Origin: Bacteroidia bacterium | GTDB taxonomy: Bacteria; Bacteroidota; Bacteroidia; Bacteroidales; BM523 | NCBI GenBank assembly: GCA_016209245.1 | Contig: JACQWN010000657.1 | Span: 1-7,143 of the forward strand | DNA: 7,143 nucleotides | Direction: 5' to 3' | Shown: in pieces, positions 1-5,839 of the stretch | How positions within the stretch are numbered: the stretch's first letter is position 1 | Layout of the letters: every line of letters starts with the position of its first letter | The notes under the pieces: generated by a model | Seen by the model: the letters and a program-made list of their open reading frames with translations, nothing else | Databases searched by the model: none | What the model was told of the DNA's origin: nothing | Position numbers and translations under genes: made by a program

Positions 1-4
1 AAAC

Positions 5-289
5 TTGAAAAGCAAGTTCTGGTGTGGTGTAACGAAAACAATGCTGAAAAAAGAAAAATATACTGGAGTTTTACAAGGTATAAAGCAGATAAAAAGTTAT
101 CAAAATATTATGTTTCATAATTATATTGTCAAGACACTAGAACTGAAAGAACTGAAAGATTTACTTGCTCAGTTTTATGCAAAAAAATCTATTTCCTATG
201 CTAATAAGGCATGGAAAGAAAAAAAACTTACAAATGAAACAATGGATAAGTGGTTATCGGAAAAATTATCACAATCAAATGTAACGTAA
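5..289 (+). CDS. Unrecognised small protein, probably the 3' part of a gene cut by the window edge
   Basis: I do not recognise this protein. The frame is open from the first bases of the window to a TAA at 287-289. The TTG at 5-7 and the ATG at 41-43 are possible starts, but neither has a ribosome-binding site, and the frame may continue upstream outside the window. The product from 5 would be 94 residues, lysine-rich and soluble, with no signal peptide or membrane segment. The second half (about residues 45-90) looks helical, with an amphipathic stretch LKELKDLLAQFYAKK followed by AWKEKKLTNETMDKWL. That would suit a small helical or regulatory protein, but no function is assigned. It lies on the same strand as the carboxylase operon, 207 bases upstream and separated by repeat DNA, so co-transcription is doubtful. 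It could also be a decayed gene fragment. Confidence 0.45.
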   Translation: MKSKFWCGVTKTMLKKEKYTGVLQGIKQIKSYQNIMFHNYIVKTLELKELKDLLAQFYAKKSISYANKAWKEKKLTNETMDKWLSEKLSQSNVT

Positions 290-354
290 AAATAATACAA
301 ATGGAAACTTACGAATGATAAAAATGGTTTTATAAATGCAACATATCTCTAACA

Positions 355-480
355 CGGTATTGCTTGAATTGCCGATTACGTAGGACTTTCAGTACTACTG
401 TTTCAATGTAAATTTTTAACGGTTTGATAGCTTTGTTTTTCATATTTTCGACAACTACAAGCAATACCGAGACCGTTAAA
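355..480. repeat. Nested inverted-repeat element upstream of the carboxylase operon
   Basis: Two inverted repeats are nested. The outer pair is a perfect 12-base match, CGGTATTGCTTG at 355-366 against CAAGCAATACCG at 458-469. A second pair, TTTAACGGT at 415-423 against ACCGTTAAA at 472-480, interlocks with it. The whole segment could fold as an extended structure. It has no convincing coding content and resembles a mobile or dispersed intergenic element, or a remnant of one, more than an ordinary leader. It ends only 16 bases before the ATG at 497. Its dispersed nature is inferred from the structure and cannot be shown from this window. Confidence 0.5.
428..435 (+). promoter_or_regulatory. 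Weak candidate Bacteroidetes -7 promoter element for the carboxylase operon
   Basis: TAGCTTTG matches the Bacteroidetes -7 consensus TAnnTTTG. The upstream side has only TTTC at 401-404, with a 23-base spacer, instead of a clean TTTG or TTG at 19-21 bases, so the -33 box is poor. If used, transcription would begin near 440 and leave a leader of roughly 55 bases. The motif lies inside the inverted-repeat element, which would then be supplying the promoter. This rests on one short motif. Confidence 0.2.
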
Positions 481-496
481 GCAAATATAATTAAAT

Positions 497-1108
497 ATGC
501 ATAGTAAACAATATAATGAATTCGAAGAGAGGACTTCAAAATTAAGCGATATTCGCGGGCCAAAGGCGGCAGAAAAGCAACATTCAAAAGGGAAGCTTAC
601 GGCTTGGGAACGCATTGCAATACTATTTGATGAAGGAACTTTTGAAGAAACAGGGAGATATGCAGCCCCATCGGATGTTGATTTTGGTAAAGTAACAAAA
701 ATTCCGGGAGATGGTGTAATAACCGGTTTTGGGAAGATACACGGCAGGTTGTCGTTTGTTTATGCTCAGGATTTTACTGTAATGGGGGGGTCGTTAGGTG
801 CCACACATGCTACCAAAATTGTAAAGGTCATGGATATGGCGATGAAGCTTGGAGCTCCCATAATAGGATTAATTGATTCCGGTGGTGCACGAATACAGGA
901 AGGAGTATCAAGCTTGGCAGGATATACAAATATTTTCCATCGAAACGTTCAGGCATCAGGTGTTATTCCGCAAATTTCCGTTATTATGGGTCCGGCTGCC
1001 GGCGGGGCCGTCTATTCCCCTGCACTGACCGACTTTTCCTTTATGACAAACCTGACAAGCTATATGTTTGTAACTGGTCCCAATGTTGTAAAAGAAGTTC
1101 TTAATTAA
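497..1108 (+). CDS. N-terminal fragment of the carboxyltransferase (ORF up to the in-frame stop)
   Basis: This is the 203-residue product expected if the TAA terminates. The start is supported by the standard family opening, with a short charged helix and then EKQHSKGKLTAWERI at about residues 26-40. It carries most of the N-terminal crotonase-like half. The CoA/oxyanion loop DSGGARIQEG is at residues 127-136 and GPAAGGAVYSPALTDF at 165-180. It breaks off after TGPNVVKEVLN, before the LGGA...H..SGV segment that completes this half, and lacks the whole C-terminal half that helps form the active site between subunits. Carboxyltransferase activity from this fragment alone is not expected. There is no Shine-Dalgarno sequence; the AT-rich leader before the ATG is typical of Bacteroidetes translation starts. 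Confidence 0.7.
   Translation: MHSKQYNEFEERTSKLSDIRGPKAAEKQHSKGKLTAWERIAILFDEGTFEETGRYAAPSDVDFGKVTKIPGDGVITGFGKIHGRLSFVYAQDFTVMGGSLGATHATKIVKVMDMAMKLGAPIIGLIDSGGARIQEGVSSLAGYTNIFHRNVQASGVIPQISVIMGPAAGGAVYSPALTDFSFMTNLTSYMFVTGPNVVKEVLN
1106..1108 (+). other. Premature in-frame TAA in the carboxyltransferase
   Basis: Codon 204 reads TAA between AAT (Asn203) and GAA (Glu205). The neighbouring frame is fully conserved for about 100 codons on each side, so no frameshift is involved. TAA is also the true stop of the biotin carboxylase, carrier-protein, cheR and cheB genes here, so a changed genetic code is unlikely. Confidence 0.9.
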
Positions 1109-1510
1109 GAAGTTACATTTGAACAATTAGGCGGAGCCACAACCCATGCTAAAAAAAGCGGTGTTGCCCATTTTATTTATGATGATGAAGAAAATACACT
1201 TAAAGGAGTAAAAAAGCTCCTTGCCTATCTCCCATCCAATAATAAAGAAAATCCACCATATATCCAGTCAAATGATCCTTATGAACGAATTGAAGAAAAA
1301 CTACGCAATATTATCCCCGAAGATCCTAATAAACCTTATGATGTAAAAGATATTATTAAGCTGATTGTTGATAATGAGAAATTTCTTGAAGTTGCAGAGC
1401 TTTATGCTCAGAATATTGTCGTTGGCTTTGCCCGACTTGATGGAAAAACAATCGGTATTGTCGCAAATCAGCCGAAAATTCTTGCAGGTGTTCTTGATAT
1501 TGATTCTTCG

Positions 1511-2041
1511 ATGAAAGGAGCACGCTTTGTACGATTTTGCGATGCTTTTAACATCCCGATTCTTACACTTGAAGATGTTCCCGGTTTCTTGCCCGGAATT
1601 AATCAGGAACACGGCGGATTAATACGCCATGGAGCTAAATTGTTATATGCTTATAGCGAAGCTACGGTGCCTAAAATCACAATTATCCTTAGAAAAGCTT
1701 ATGGCGGAGCTTTTTGCGTTATGAACAGCAAAAATCTTGGCGGAGATTTTACATATGCTTGGCCTACTGCTGAAATAGCTGTAATGGGGCCTGAAGGTGC
1801 AGTCACAATTCTTTACAGAAGAGAGCTGGAAGAGTCCGAAAATCCGGTAAAGCTGAAAAAAGAGCTTACATTAAAATACAGAACTGAAATTGCAAACCCA
1901 TATGTATCTGAAGAAAAGGGCTTCATTGATGAGGTTATTGACCCTGCAATTACAAGGCCTAAACTTATTTCCGCCTTTGAATCGCTTGAAAGTAAATCGG
2001 TTAGTATTTCTCAACGTAAACATGGAAATATTCCTTTATGA
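1511..2041 (+). CDS. C-terminal fragment of the carboxyltransferase (first in-frame ATG after the stop)
   Basis: ATG 1511 is the first usable start in frame after the stop. It corresponds to about residue 339 of the full protein, an internal methionine in DIDSSMKGARFVRFCDAF, so about 134 residues of good homology (1109-1510) would be untranslated. The fragment holds the C-terminal crotonase-like core: EDVPGFLPG (full-length residues about 359-367), QEHGGLIRHGAKLLYAY, the RKAYGGAF loop at about 399-406 and AWPTAEIAVMGPEGAV. Independent translation is doubtful because no ribosome site stands out. The residue after GGAF is Cys407 (codon 1715-1717), where propionyl-CoA carboxylases usually have Asp. 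The fragment's existence as sequence is certain; its existence as a separate protein is not. Confidence 0.4.
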   Translation: MKGARFVRFCDAFNIPILTLEDVPGFLPGINQEHGGLIRHGAKLLYAYSEATVPKITIILRKAYGGAFCVMNSKNLGGDFTYAWPTAEIAVMGPEGAVTILYRRELEESENPVKLKKELTLKYRTEIANPYVSEEKGFIDEVIDPAITRPKLISAFESLESKSVSISQRKHGNIPL

Positions 2042-3540
2042 AAATAAATAGCATACTGATTGCAAACCGCGGTGAAATAGCTGTAAGAATTATACAGACA
2101 GCTAAGAAATTGGGCATAATGTCTTTTGTAATAAAAACTCCGAAAGAGCCAAATGCCATGTATCTTAAAATGGCAGATGCTGTATGCGATTTTACAGGAA
2201 ACTCTGAAGGGATTCCCGAATTTCTGGATATCGAAAGAATTATTGAAACCGCCAAAAAATATAATATAGATGCTATACATCCCGGATATGGTTTCCTTGC
2301 TGAAAATCCATATTTCGCTCAACGATGTGAAGATGAAAAAAAAATATTTATAGGACCATCGGCAGATTCAATTTATAAAATGGGGAATAAAACCATAGCA
2401 CGACAGTTGGCGGCAAAGTTAAAAATACCATTAATCGAAGGCAGCCGGGGAAATGTTCCTACTGTTGCCGATGCTTTAAAAGAAGCTGAAAAAATCGGTT
2501 ATCCGGTAATATTAAAGGCAGCATCCGGAGGTGGTGGACGGGGAATGCGCATTGTTACGAAACCACAGGATATGGAAAAATTATTTAATCTGGCATCTGC
2601 CGAAGCTGAAAAAGCTTTTAATGACGCTACCTTATTTCTTGAAAAATATATCAAAAATCCAAGGCATATTGAATTTCAAATCATTGGTGATAAACATGGG
2701 AATATAGTACATCTCGGGGAGCGTGAATGTTCTATCCAGAGAAAACACCAGAAACTAATTGAAGAATCGCCTTCATCTGCCTTAAATGGAGAATTACGGT
2801 ATTTGATGGGTAAAGAAGCTGTCAAATTAGCCAAGGAAGTTAAATATTACAGCGCCGGAACTGTAGAATTTCTTCTTGATGAAGAAAAAAATTTCTATTT
2901 CATGGAAATGAATACCCGCATTCAAGTTGAACATCCTGTAACCGAAGAAATTACCGGCCTTGACCTTATCGAGCAACAAATCAGGATTGCCCAAGATAAA
3001 GAGCTGGATTTTAAACAGAAAGATATTAAGCTCAAGGGCTGGGCTATCGAGTACCGTATTAATGCTGAAGATGTACAATCAAATTTTGCTCCATACCTTG
3101 GAACTATTGAAAAAATTATTTTTCCAAAAGGACGCAATATTCGTATAGATAATGGTATTGAGGATGGTTCTGTAATTACACCTTATTTTGATTCAATGAT
3201 TGCAAAACTGATTATTACCGGTGAAACACGGGAAAAGGCAATAGCAAATTCAGTCGCTGCAATCAAAAAATTCAGAATAAAAGGTATTAAAACAACTATT
3301 CCTTTCTGTAAAGCGGTAATTTATAACAGGGATTTCAGAAATGGAAATATTAATACATCGTTTATCGAAAAACAATTAAAAAAGCCATATTATGAAGACC
3401 CTGACGAGAAAATGCTTGCAGCTTATTTTGCAACAAAGGATTTTATTTCAAATGAAAAGCTTGAAGAAGAAACTTTTATAGATTTTAACAGAGGTAAAGT
3501 TCTGTCGCCATGGTTAATGAGCACCCGGCTGAGAAATTAA
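2038..3540 (+). CDS. accC: Biotin carboxylase subunit of acyl-CoA carboxylase
   Basis: This ATP-grasp enzyme uses ATP and bicarbonate to carboxylate biotin on the carrier protein. Its 500 residues match the stand-alone biotin carboxylase type with a short tail. The N-terminal preATP-grasp domain has IANRGEIAVRI (8-18) and HPGYGFLAEN (81-90). Predicted ATP-binding lysines are Lys118 and Lys160, followed by the glycine loop GGGGRGMR (164-171). HIEFQ (210-214) and ERECSIQRKHQK (228-239) follow. The catalytic stretch EMNTRIQVEH (290-299) supplies Glu290, Asn292, Arg294 and Glu298, and Arg340 matches the E. coli Arg338 position. All key residues are present, so this gene appears intact, unlike its upstream neighbour. 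The ATG overlaps the carboxyltransferase TGA (ATGA), which suggests translational coupling; the upstream premature stop could therefore lower its expression. Residues 451-500 form a charged tail beyond the core. The stop is TAA. Confidence 0.93.
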   Translation: MKINSILIANRGEIAVRIIQTAKKLGIMSFVIKTPKEPNAMYLKMADAVCDFTGNSEGIPEFLDIERIIETAKKYNIDAIHPGYGFLAENPYFAQRCEDEKKIFIGPSADSIYKMGNKTIARQLAAKLKIPLIEGSRGNVPTVADALKEAEKIGYPVILKAASGGGGRGMRIVTKPQDMEKLFNLASAEAEKAFNDATLFLEKYIKNPRHIEFQIIGDKHGNIVHLGERECSIQRKHQKLIEESPSSALNGELRYLMGKEAVKLAKEVKYYSAGTVEFLLDEEKNFYFMEMNTRIQVEHPVTEEITGLDLIEQQIRIAQDKELDFKQKDIKLKGWAIEYRINAEDVQSNFAPYLGTIEKIIFPKGRNIRIDNGIEDGSVITPYFDSMIAKLIITGETREKAIANSVAAIKKFRIKGIKTTIPFCKAVIYNRDFRNGNINTSFIEKQLKKPYYEDPDEKMLAAYFATKDFISNEKLEEETFIDFNRGKVLSPWLMSTRLRN

Positions 3541-3558
3541 TAAAATAACTAAACAAGC

Positions 3559-4107
3559 ATGAATATGATACCTAAATTGAAAAAAAATAATAAGCATAAA
3601 GATACTATTTTAATCGCTCTTTCAAACGATAACAAAAAGTATGAAATAAATTGCCATGAAAATAACGGTTTATTTATTAATAAAAAGAAAATGGACTTCA
3701 TTATTGAAAATAATGAAGACGGGTTTACATACATAATCTGGAAAAATAAAAAATTTCCGGTTGAAATTCTTGAAAAAAAACAAAACAAATATGTTGTAAT
3801 AATTAATGGACTTTGCTATTCGTTTTCAATCGAAACCCCTCTGTCATATAAACGGAAAAAATTTTTAGATAAAAGCAAGATAGAGGATAAAGTTGAAGCT
3901 GTCTTTGCGCCCATGCCAGGTAAAATTATTGATGTTTTGGTCGAACCTAATGCATTAATAAAAGATGGAGACCCGATACTTATACTTGAAGCTATGAAAA
4001 TGCAGAATGAAATTATATCTAATATTTCAGGTAAAATTATAAATATCAATGTCAAAAAAGATGATACTGTAATGAAAGATGCAGTACTTATCGAGATTAT
4101 TAAATAA
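3559..4107 (+). CDS. Biotin carboxyl carrier protein of acyl-CoA carboxylase, with an N-terminal extra domain
   Basis: The C-terminal part (about residues 113-182) is a biotinyl domain with the motif EAMKM at 144-148. Lys147 (codon 3997-3999) is the predicted biotinylation site, and APMPGKI (117-123) is the matching strand. This protein carries carboxybiotin between the biotin carboxylase and the carboxyltransferase. Residues 1-110 are not needed for a minimal carrier. They look like alternating beta-strands (KYEINCHENNGLFINKK, FTYIIWKNKKFPVEIL, KYVVIINGLCYSFSIE), resembling the linker that joins the two enzyme parts in fused PccA/MccA-type subunits. The gene starts 18 bases after the biotin carboxylase stop; ATG 3559 is chosen, with ATG 3565 as an alternative only two residues later. 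Its end overlaps the convergent cheB gene by 8 bases. Confidence 0.9.
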   Translation: MNMIPKLKKNNKHKDTILIALSNDNKKYEINCHENNGLFINKKKMDFIIENNEDGFTYIIWKNKKFPVEILEKKQNKYVVIINGLCYSFSIETPLSYKRKKFLDKSKIEDKVEAVFAPMPGKIIDVLVEPNALIKDGDPILILEAMKMQNEIISNISGKIININVKKDDTVMKDAVLIEIIK

Positions 4108-4663
4108 ACAAACCTGCAATATTTTCTACCGGCAGGATATAATCAATTTTTGAGCTTTCGACAGCGGCTAAGGGCATGGTGAAAACTTCGGCAGTATCAG
4201 GATCCTGAACAATTGTAACACCGCCTCTTTCTTTAATATACCTTATTCCCCGGGAGCCATCATCATTAGCACCTGTCATAATGATACCAATTAATGAACT
4301 GCTATATGCATCAGCAGCGCTATAAAAAAGAACATCTATAGATGGCCTTGAAAAATTGACTTTAGCATCAACATTTAATGAAAAAGTATAATTTTCCTCA
4401 ATCAGCAGATGATAATTTGGTGGAGCAAAATATATATTTCCTTTTTTTATCATTTCTTTATCGGAAGCTTCAAGTATGTTCATATTACAACAACTATCCA
4501 GATATTTAATAAAAAATTCGCCCTGATTAGGATGAAAATGCTGAACAATTACGATTGGAACCGGAAAATCAGATGGAAATAATGGTAAAAACCTGCGTAA
4601 TATTTCCATTCCACCGGCTGAAATACCAATTACAATACATTTATAATTATAAATATCAATCAT
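4100..4663 (-). CDS. CheB-type protein-glutamate methylesterase, catalytic domain only
   Basis: CheB enzymes remove methyl groups from receptor glutamates and can deamidate glutamines. The 187 residues match only the C-terminal catalytic domain; the usual N-terminal response-regulator domain and linker are absent. The predicted triad is intact: Ser15 in GISAGG, His42 in VQHFHPNQ and Asp135 in MTGANDDGSRG. Other family marks are GNIYFAPPNYHLL (75-87), RPSIDVLF (106-113) and QDPDTAEVFTMPLAAV (153-168). The ATG at 4661-4663 starts close to the first strand of the fold, as in other stand-alone esterases. Without a receiver domain, activity cannot be controlled by phosphorylation of this chain. 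It lies 69 bases downstream of cheR, with a 40-base palindrome between them, and probably belongs to the same transcript. The protein is probably cytoplasmic. Confidence 0.88.
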   Translation of the reverse strand: MIDIYNYKCIVIGISAGGMEILRRFLPLFPSDFPVPIVIVQHFHPNQGEFFIKYLDSCCNMNILEASDKEMIKKGNIYFAPPNYHLLIEENYTFSLNVDAKVNFSRPSIDVLFYSAADAYSSSLIGIIMTGANDDGSRGIRYIKERGGVTIVQDPDTAEVFTMPLAAVESSKIDYILPVENIAGLFI

Positions 4664-4677
4664 ATTAATTTTAATTG

Positions 4678-4717
4678 ATCGAAGAAGAGACGTGGCATGC
4701 CACGTCTCTTCTTCGAT
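4678..4717. repeat. Perfect 40-base palindrome between cheR and cheB
   Basis: The 20 bases at 4678-4697 are an exact reverse complement of 4698-4717, with the core GACGTGGCATGCCACGTC. It sits 15 bases after the cheR stop and 14 bases before the cheB ATG on the - strand. No T-run follows on either strand, so it is not a standard intrinsic terminator. In mRNA it would form a very stable hairpin next to the cheB start. Similar GAGACG...CGTCTC palindromes are familiar as dispersed intergenic repeats in some bacterial genomes; that it is one of these is from general knowledge. Confidence 0.85.
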
Positions 4718-4732
4718 ATCAAAGCCGGAATA

Positions 4733-5572
4733 TTATCTCAATTTTTGATAAATTCGTTCATTTTTGACCAACGATTTGAAATTTTCCGATCCGGGAAAAG
4801 AATGAAAAGTTTCCTTTTCACCAAGACATAAAACCCCTTTTGAAAATAAGCATTTACTTAATTTCTGAAGAATTGAAATCTGAGCAGGATATTCAAAATA
4901 TATCAATGAATTCCTGAAAAAAATCAAATTAAATTGCCCGGGAATATTTTCTGATAAAATTGAATGTTTTGAAAAAGATATTTTTTCTCTCAATTTTCTG
5001 TTCACTTCAATAATATCATTTTTAACAGGTAACAATTCGGAAAGTTCAAGCTTTCCTCCGGAATCCTCGTAATTTTGATAATCTTTTTTCCATTTGAAAG
5101 AGGGGTAAATGCCTGCTTTTGCCTTTTCTATTAGCACATCATTTGAATCGGTTGCAATAATTGCCGAGTTCCGGTAAGCTTCGGTTTCATGCAGAATTAT
5201 TGCAAAAGTATATGCTTCAATACCATTACCACATTCAGGTATCCAGATTCTTATCTCTTGGAGTGGCTTTGTAAAAATATCTACTCTCTTTCTGAATTGC
5301 CGGAGAAAAACAGGGTCTCTGAAAAATTCCCTGTAAGTAACCGTAAAATCATAGATAATCCTTTCAGCATTAATCTTATTTTTTCCTGTAAAAGAAATTA
5401 ATTCATCAATATTCTTCAAATTATACTTATTCAGTATTATTCTTAACCTTAATTTTAATGTAGCTTTTGAATAAATATGAAAATTATAATTGAATCGTTC
5501 TTCAAGAAATTTGATAAATAATATTATATCATCATTGGTTATATAATCACACGTAATTATTCTTTTATCCAT
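4733..5572 (-). CDS. CheR-type protein-glutamate methyltransferase
   Basis: CheR enzymes use S-adenosylmethionine to methylate glutamates on chemoreceptors or related signalling proteins. The 279 residues are the normal length. Residues 1-75 form the helical N-terminal domain (SKATLKLRLRIILNKYNL at about 35-52). The hallmark VTYREFFRDP is at 78-87, the SAM-binding loop IPECGNGIEAY at 111-121, ATDSN at 140-144, KAKAGIYP at 150-157, and FNLIFFRNSLIYF at 214-226 (family: LIFCRNVLIYF), followed by LCLGEKETF at 248-256. All sections are present, so it appears complete, although the SAM loop differs from the common C.TGEE.Y form. The start ATG at 5570-5572 is the natural end of the homology. It lies 267 bases downstream of the GAF gene and just upstream of cheB, and probably acts in the cytoplasm opposite CheB. 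Its substrate is not encoded here. Confidence 0.88.
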   Translation of the reverse strand: MDKRIITCDYITNDDIILFIKFLEERFNYNFHIYSKATLKLRLRIILNKYNLKNIDELISFTGKNKINAERIIYDFTVTYREFFRDPVFLRQFRKRVDIFTKPLQEIRIWIPECGNGIEAYTFAIILHETEAYRNSAIIATDSNDVLIEKAKAGIYPSFKWKKDYQNYEDSGGKLELSELLPVKNDIIEVNRKLREKISFSKHSILSENIPGQFNLIFFRNSLIYFEYPAQISILQKLSKCLFSKGVLCLGEKETFHSFPGSENFKSLVKNERIYQKLR

Positions 5573-5622
5573 AATATAACATTATGGTAACTGTTTAGGG
5601 CTAAATTATTTCATACGGATAT

Positions 5623-5763
5623 ATTATCCCACCGAAGTACGAAAAAGCTACGAACTTACGAACATTAAACATAGCGTGATTTACAATCGTATTGTAAATA
5701 TTTATCAATCTGTAAATTCGTAGTTCGTATATTCGTAAAAAATTCGTACTTCGATGGGATAAT
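5623..5763. repeat. Inverted-repeat element (copy A), MITE-like, between the GAF gene and cheR
   Basis: The ends are 21-base inverted repeats with one mismatch: ATTATCCCACCGAAGTACGAA at 5623-5643 (21 bases: ATTATCCCA then CCGAAGTACGAA) against its near complement at 5743-5763. Inside them, ACGAA/TTCGT words recur in opposite orientations, and a second perfect hairpin sits in the middle. It has no ORF, is about 141 bases long and has a related half copy at 6931-7022. This is the form expected of a non-autonomous miniature element or a dispersed structured repeat. I see no clear target-site duplication. Confidence 0.75.
5679..5699. repeat. Central hairpin of inverted-repeat element A
   Basis: ATTTACAAT at 5679-5687 and ATTGTAAAT at 5691-5699 are exact reverse complements around a three-base CGT loop. 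The related copy B has a decayed version (GTTCAATCGTATTGTTAAT) at the corresponding place. This marks the hairpin as an old, shared part of the element. No T-run follows. Confidence 0.7.
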
Positions 5764-5783
5764 CAACAAAAAATAATAACCTA

Positions 5784-5809
5784 AATAGTAATATATTATG
5801 ACTACTATT
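5784..5809 (-). terminator. Weak possible terminator after the GAF gene
   Basis: On the - strand, 31 bases after the GAF gene stop, a 7-base stem (AATAGTA / TACTATT, loop 12) is followed by TAGGTTATTATTTTTTG. The stem is AT-rich and the T-run begins late, so termination would be inefficient at best. If it works, cheR needs its own promoter, for which I found no good candidate. Confidence 0.22.
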
Positions 5810-5839
5810 CAAGCTCAAAAACAATAATCTAATAATAAT

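Larger units (their letters stand above)
497..2041 (+). pseudogene. Acyl-CoA (propionyl-CoA-type) carboxylase carboxyltransferase subunit, interrupted by one in-frame stop
   Basis: Read through one internal TAA (1106-1108), this frame gives about 514 residues, the usual length of PccB-type carboxyltransferase beta subunits. These move CO2 from carboxybiotin to an acyl-CoA such as propionyl-CoA. Homology is continuous in the same frame on both sides of the stop: the N side ends TGPNVVKEVLN and the next codons read EVTFEQLGGATTHAKKSGVAHF. Family members have an acidic residue here (NEEVT), so a single G-to-T change (GAA to TAA) explains the break. No indel is present. The C-terminus ends KHGNIPL as in intact relatives, and its TGA overlaps the biotin carboxylase start (ATGA, 2038-2041). 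Apart from the stop the gene shows no decay, so the break is recent, a sequencing error, or read through. Methylmalonyl-CoA decarboxylase alpha is homologous, but the adjacent biotin carboxylase favours a carboxylase. Confidence 0.88.

Noticed and set aside
307..315. ACTTACGAA shared with the inverted-repeat elements at 5655 and 6964
   Set aside because: Only nine bases match and the flanks do not, so a third element copy is not supported.
330..615. Two - strand open frames (one with a hydrophobic stretch) across the upstream repeat and the start of the carboxyltransferase
   Set aside because: They run antisense into well-conserved carboxyltransferase codons, and the rest is translated repeat DNA. 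The hydrophobic segment comes from AT-rich sequence, not from a recognisable protein.
1106..1108. Alternative genetic code or non-standard amino acid at the TAA
   Set aside because: TAA ends the neighbouring biotin carboxylase, carrier-protein, cheR and cheB genes at the expected places. Selenocysteine and pyrrolysine use UGA and UAG, not UAA.
1301..1612. Antisense open frames inside the carboxylase genes
   Set aside because: They oppose strongly conserved coding sequence and show no recognisable protein features; they are shadows of the real genes.
4678..4717. The 40-base palindrome as an intrinsic terminator of cheR
   Set aside because: No run of T follows on the - strand (CAATTAAAATTAATATG) or on the + strand, so the standard terminator form is missing.
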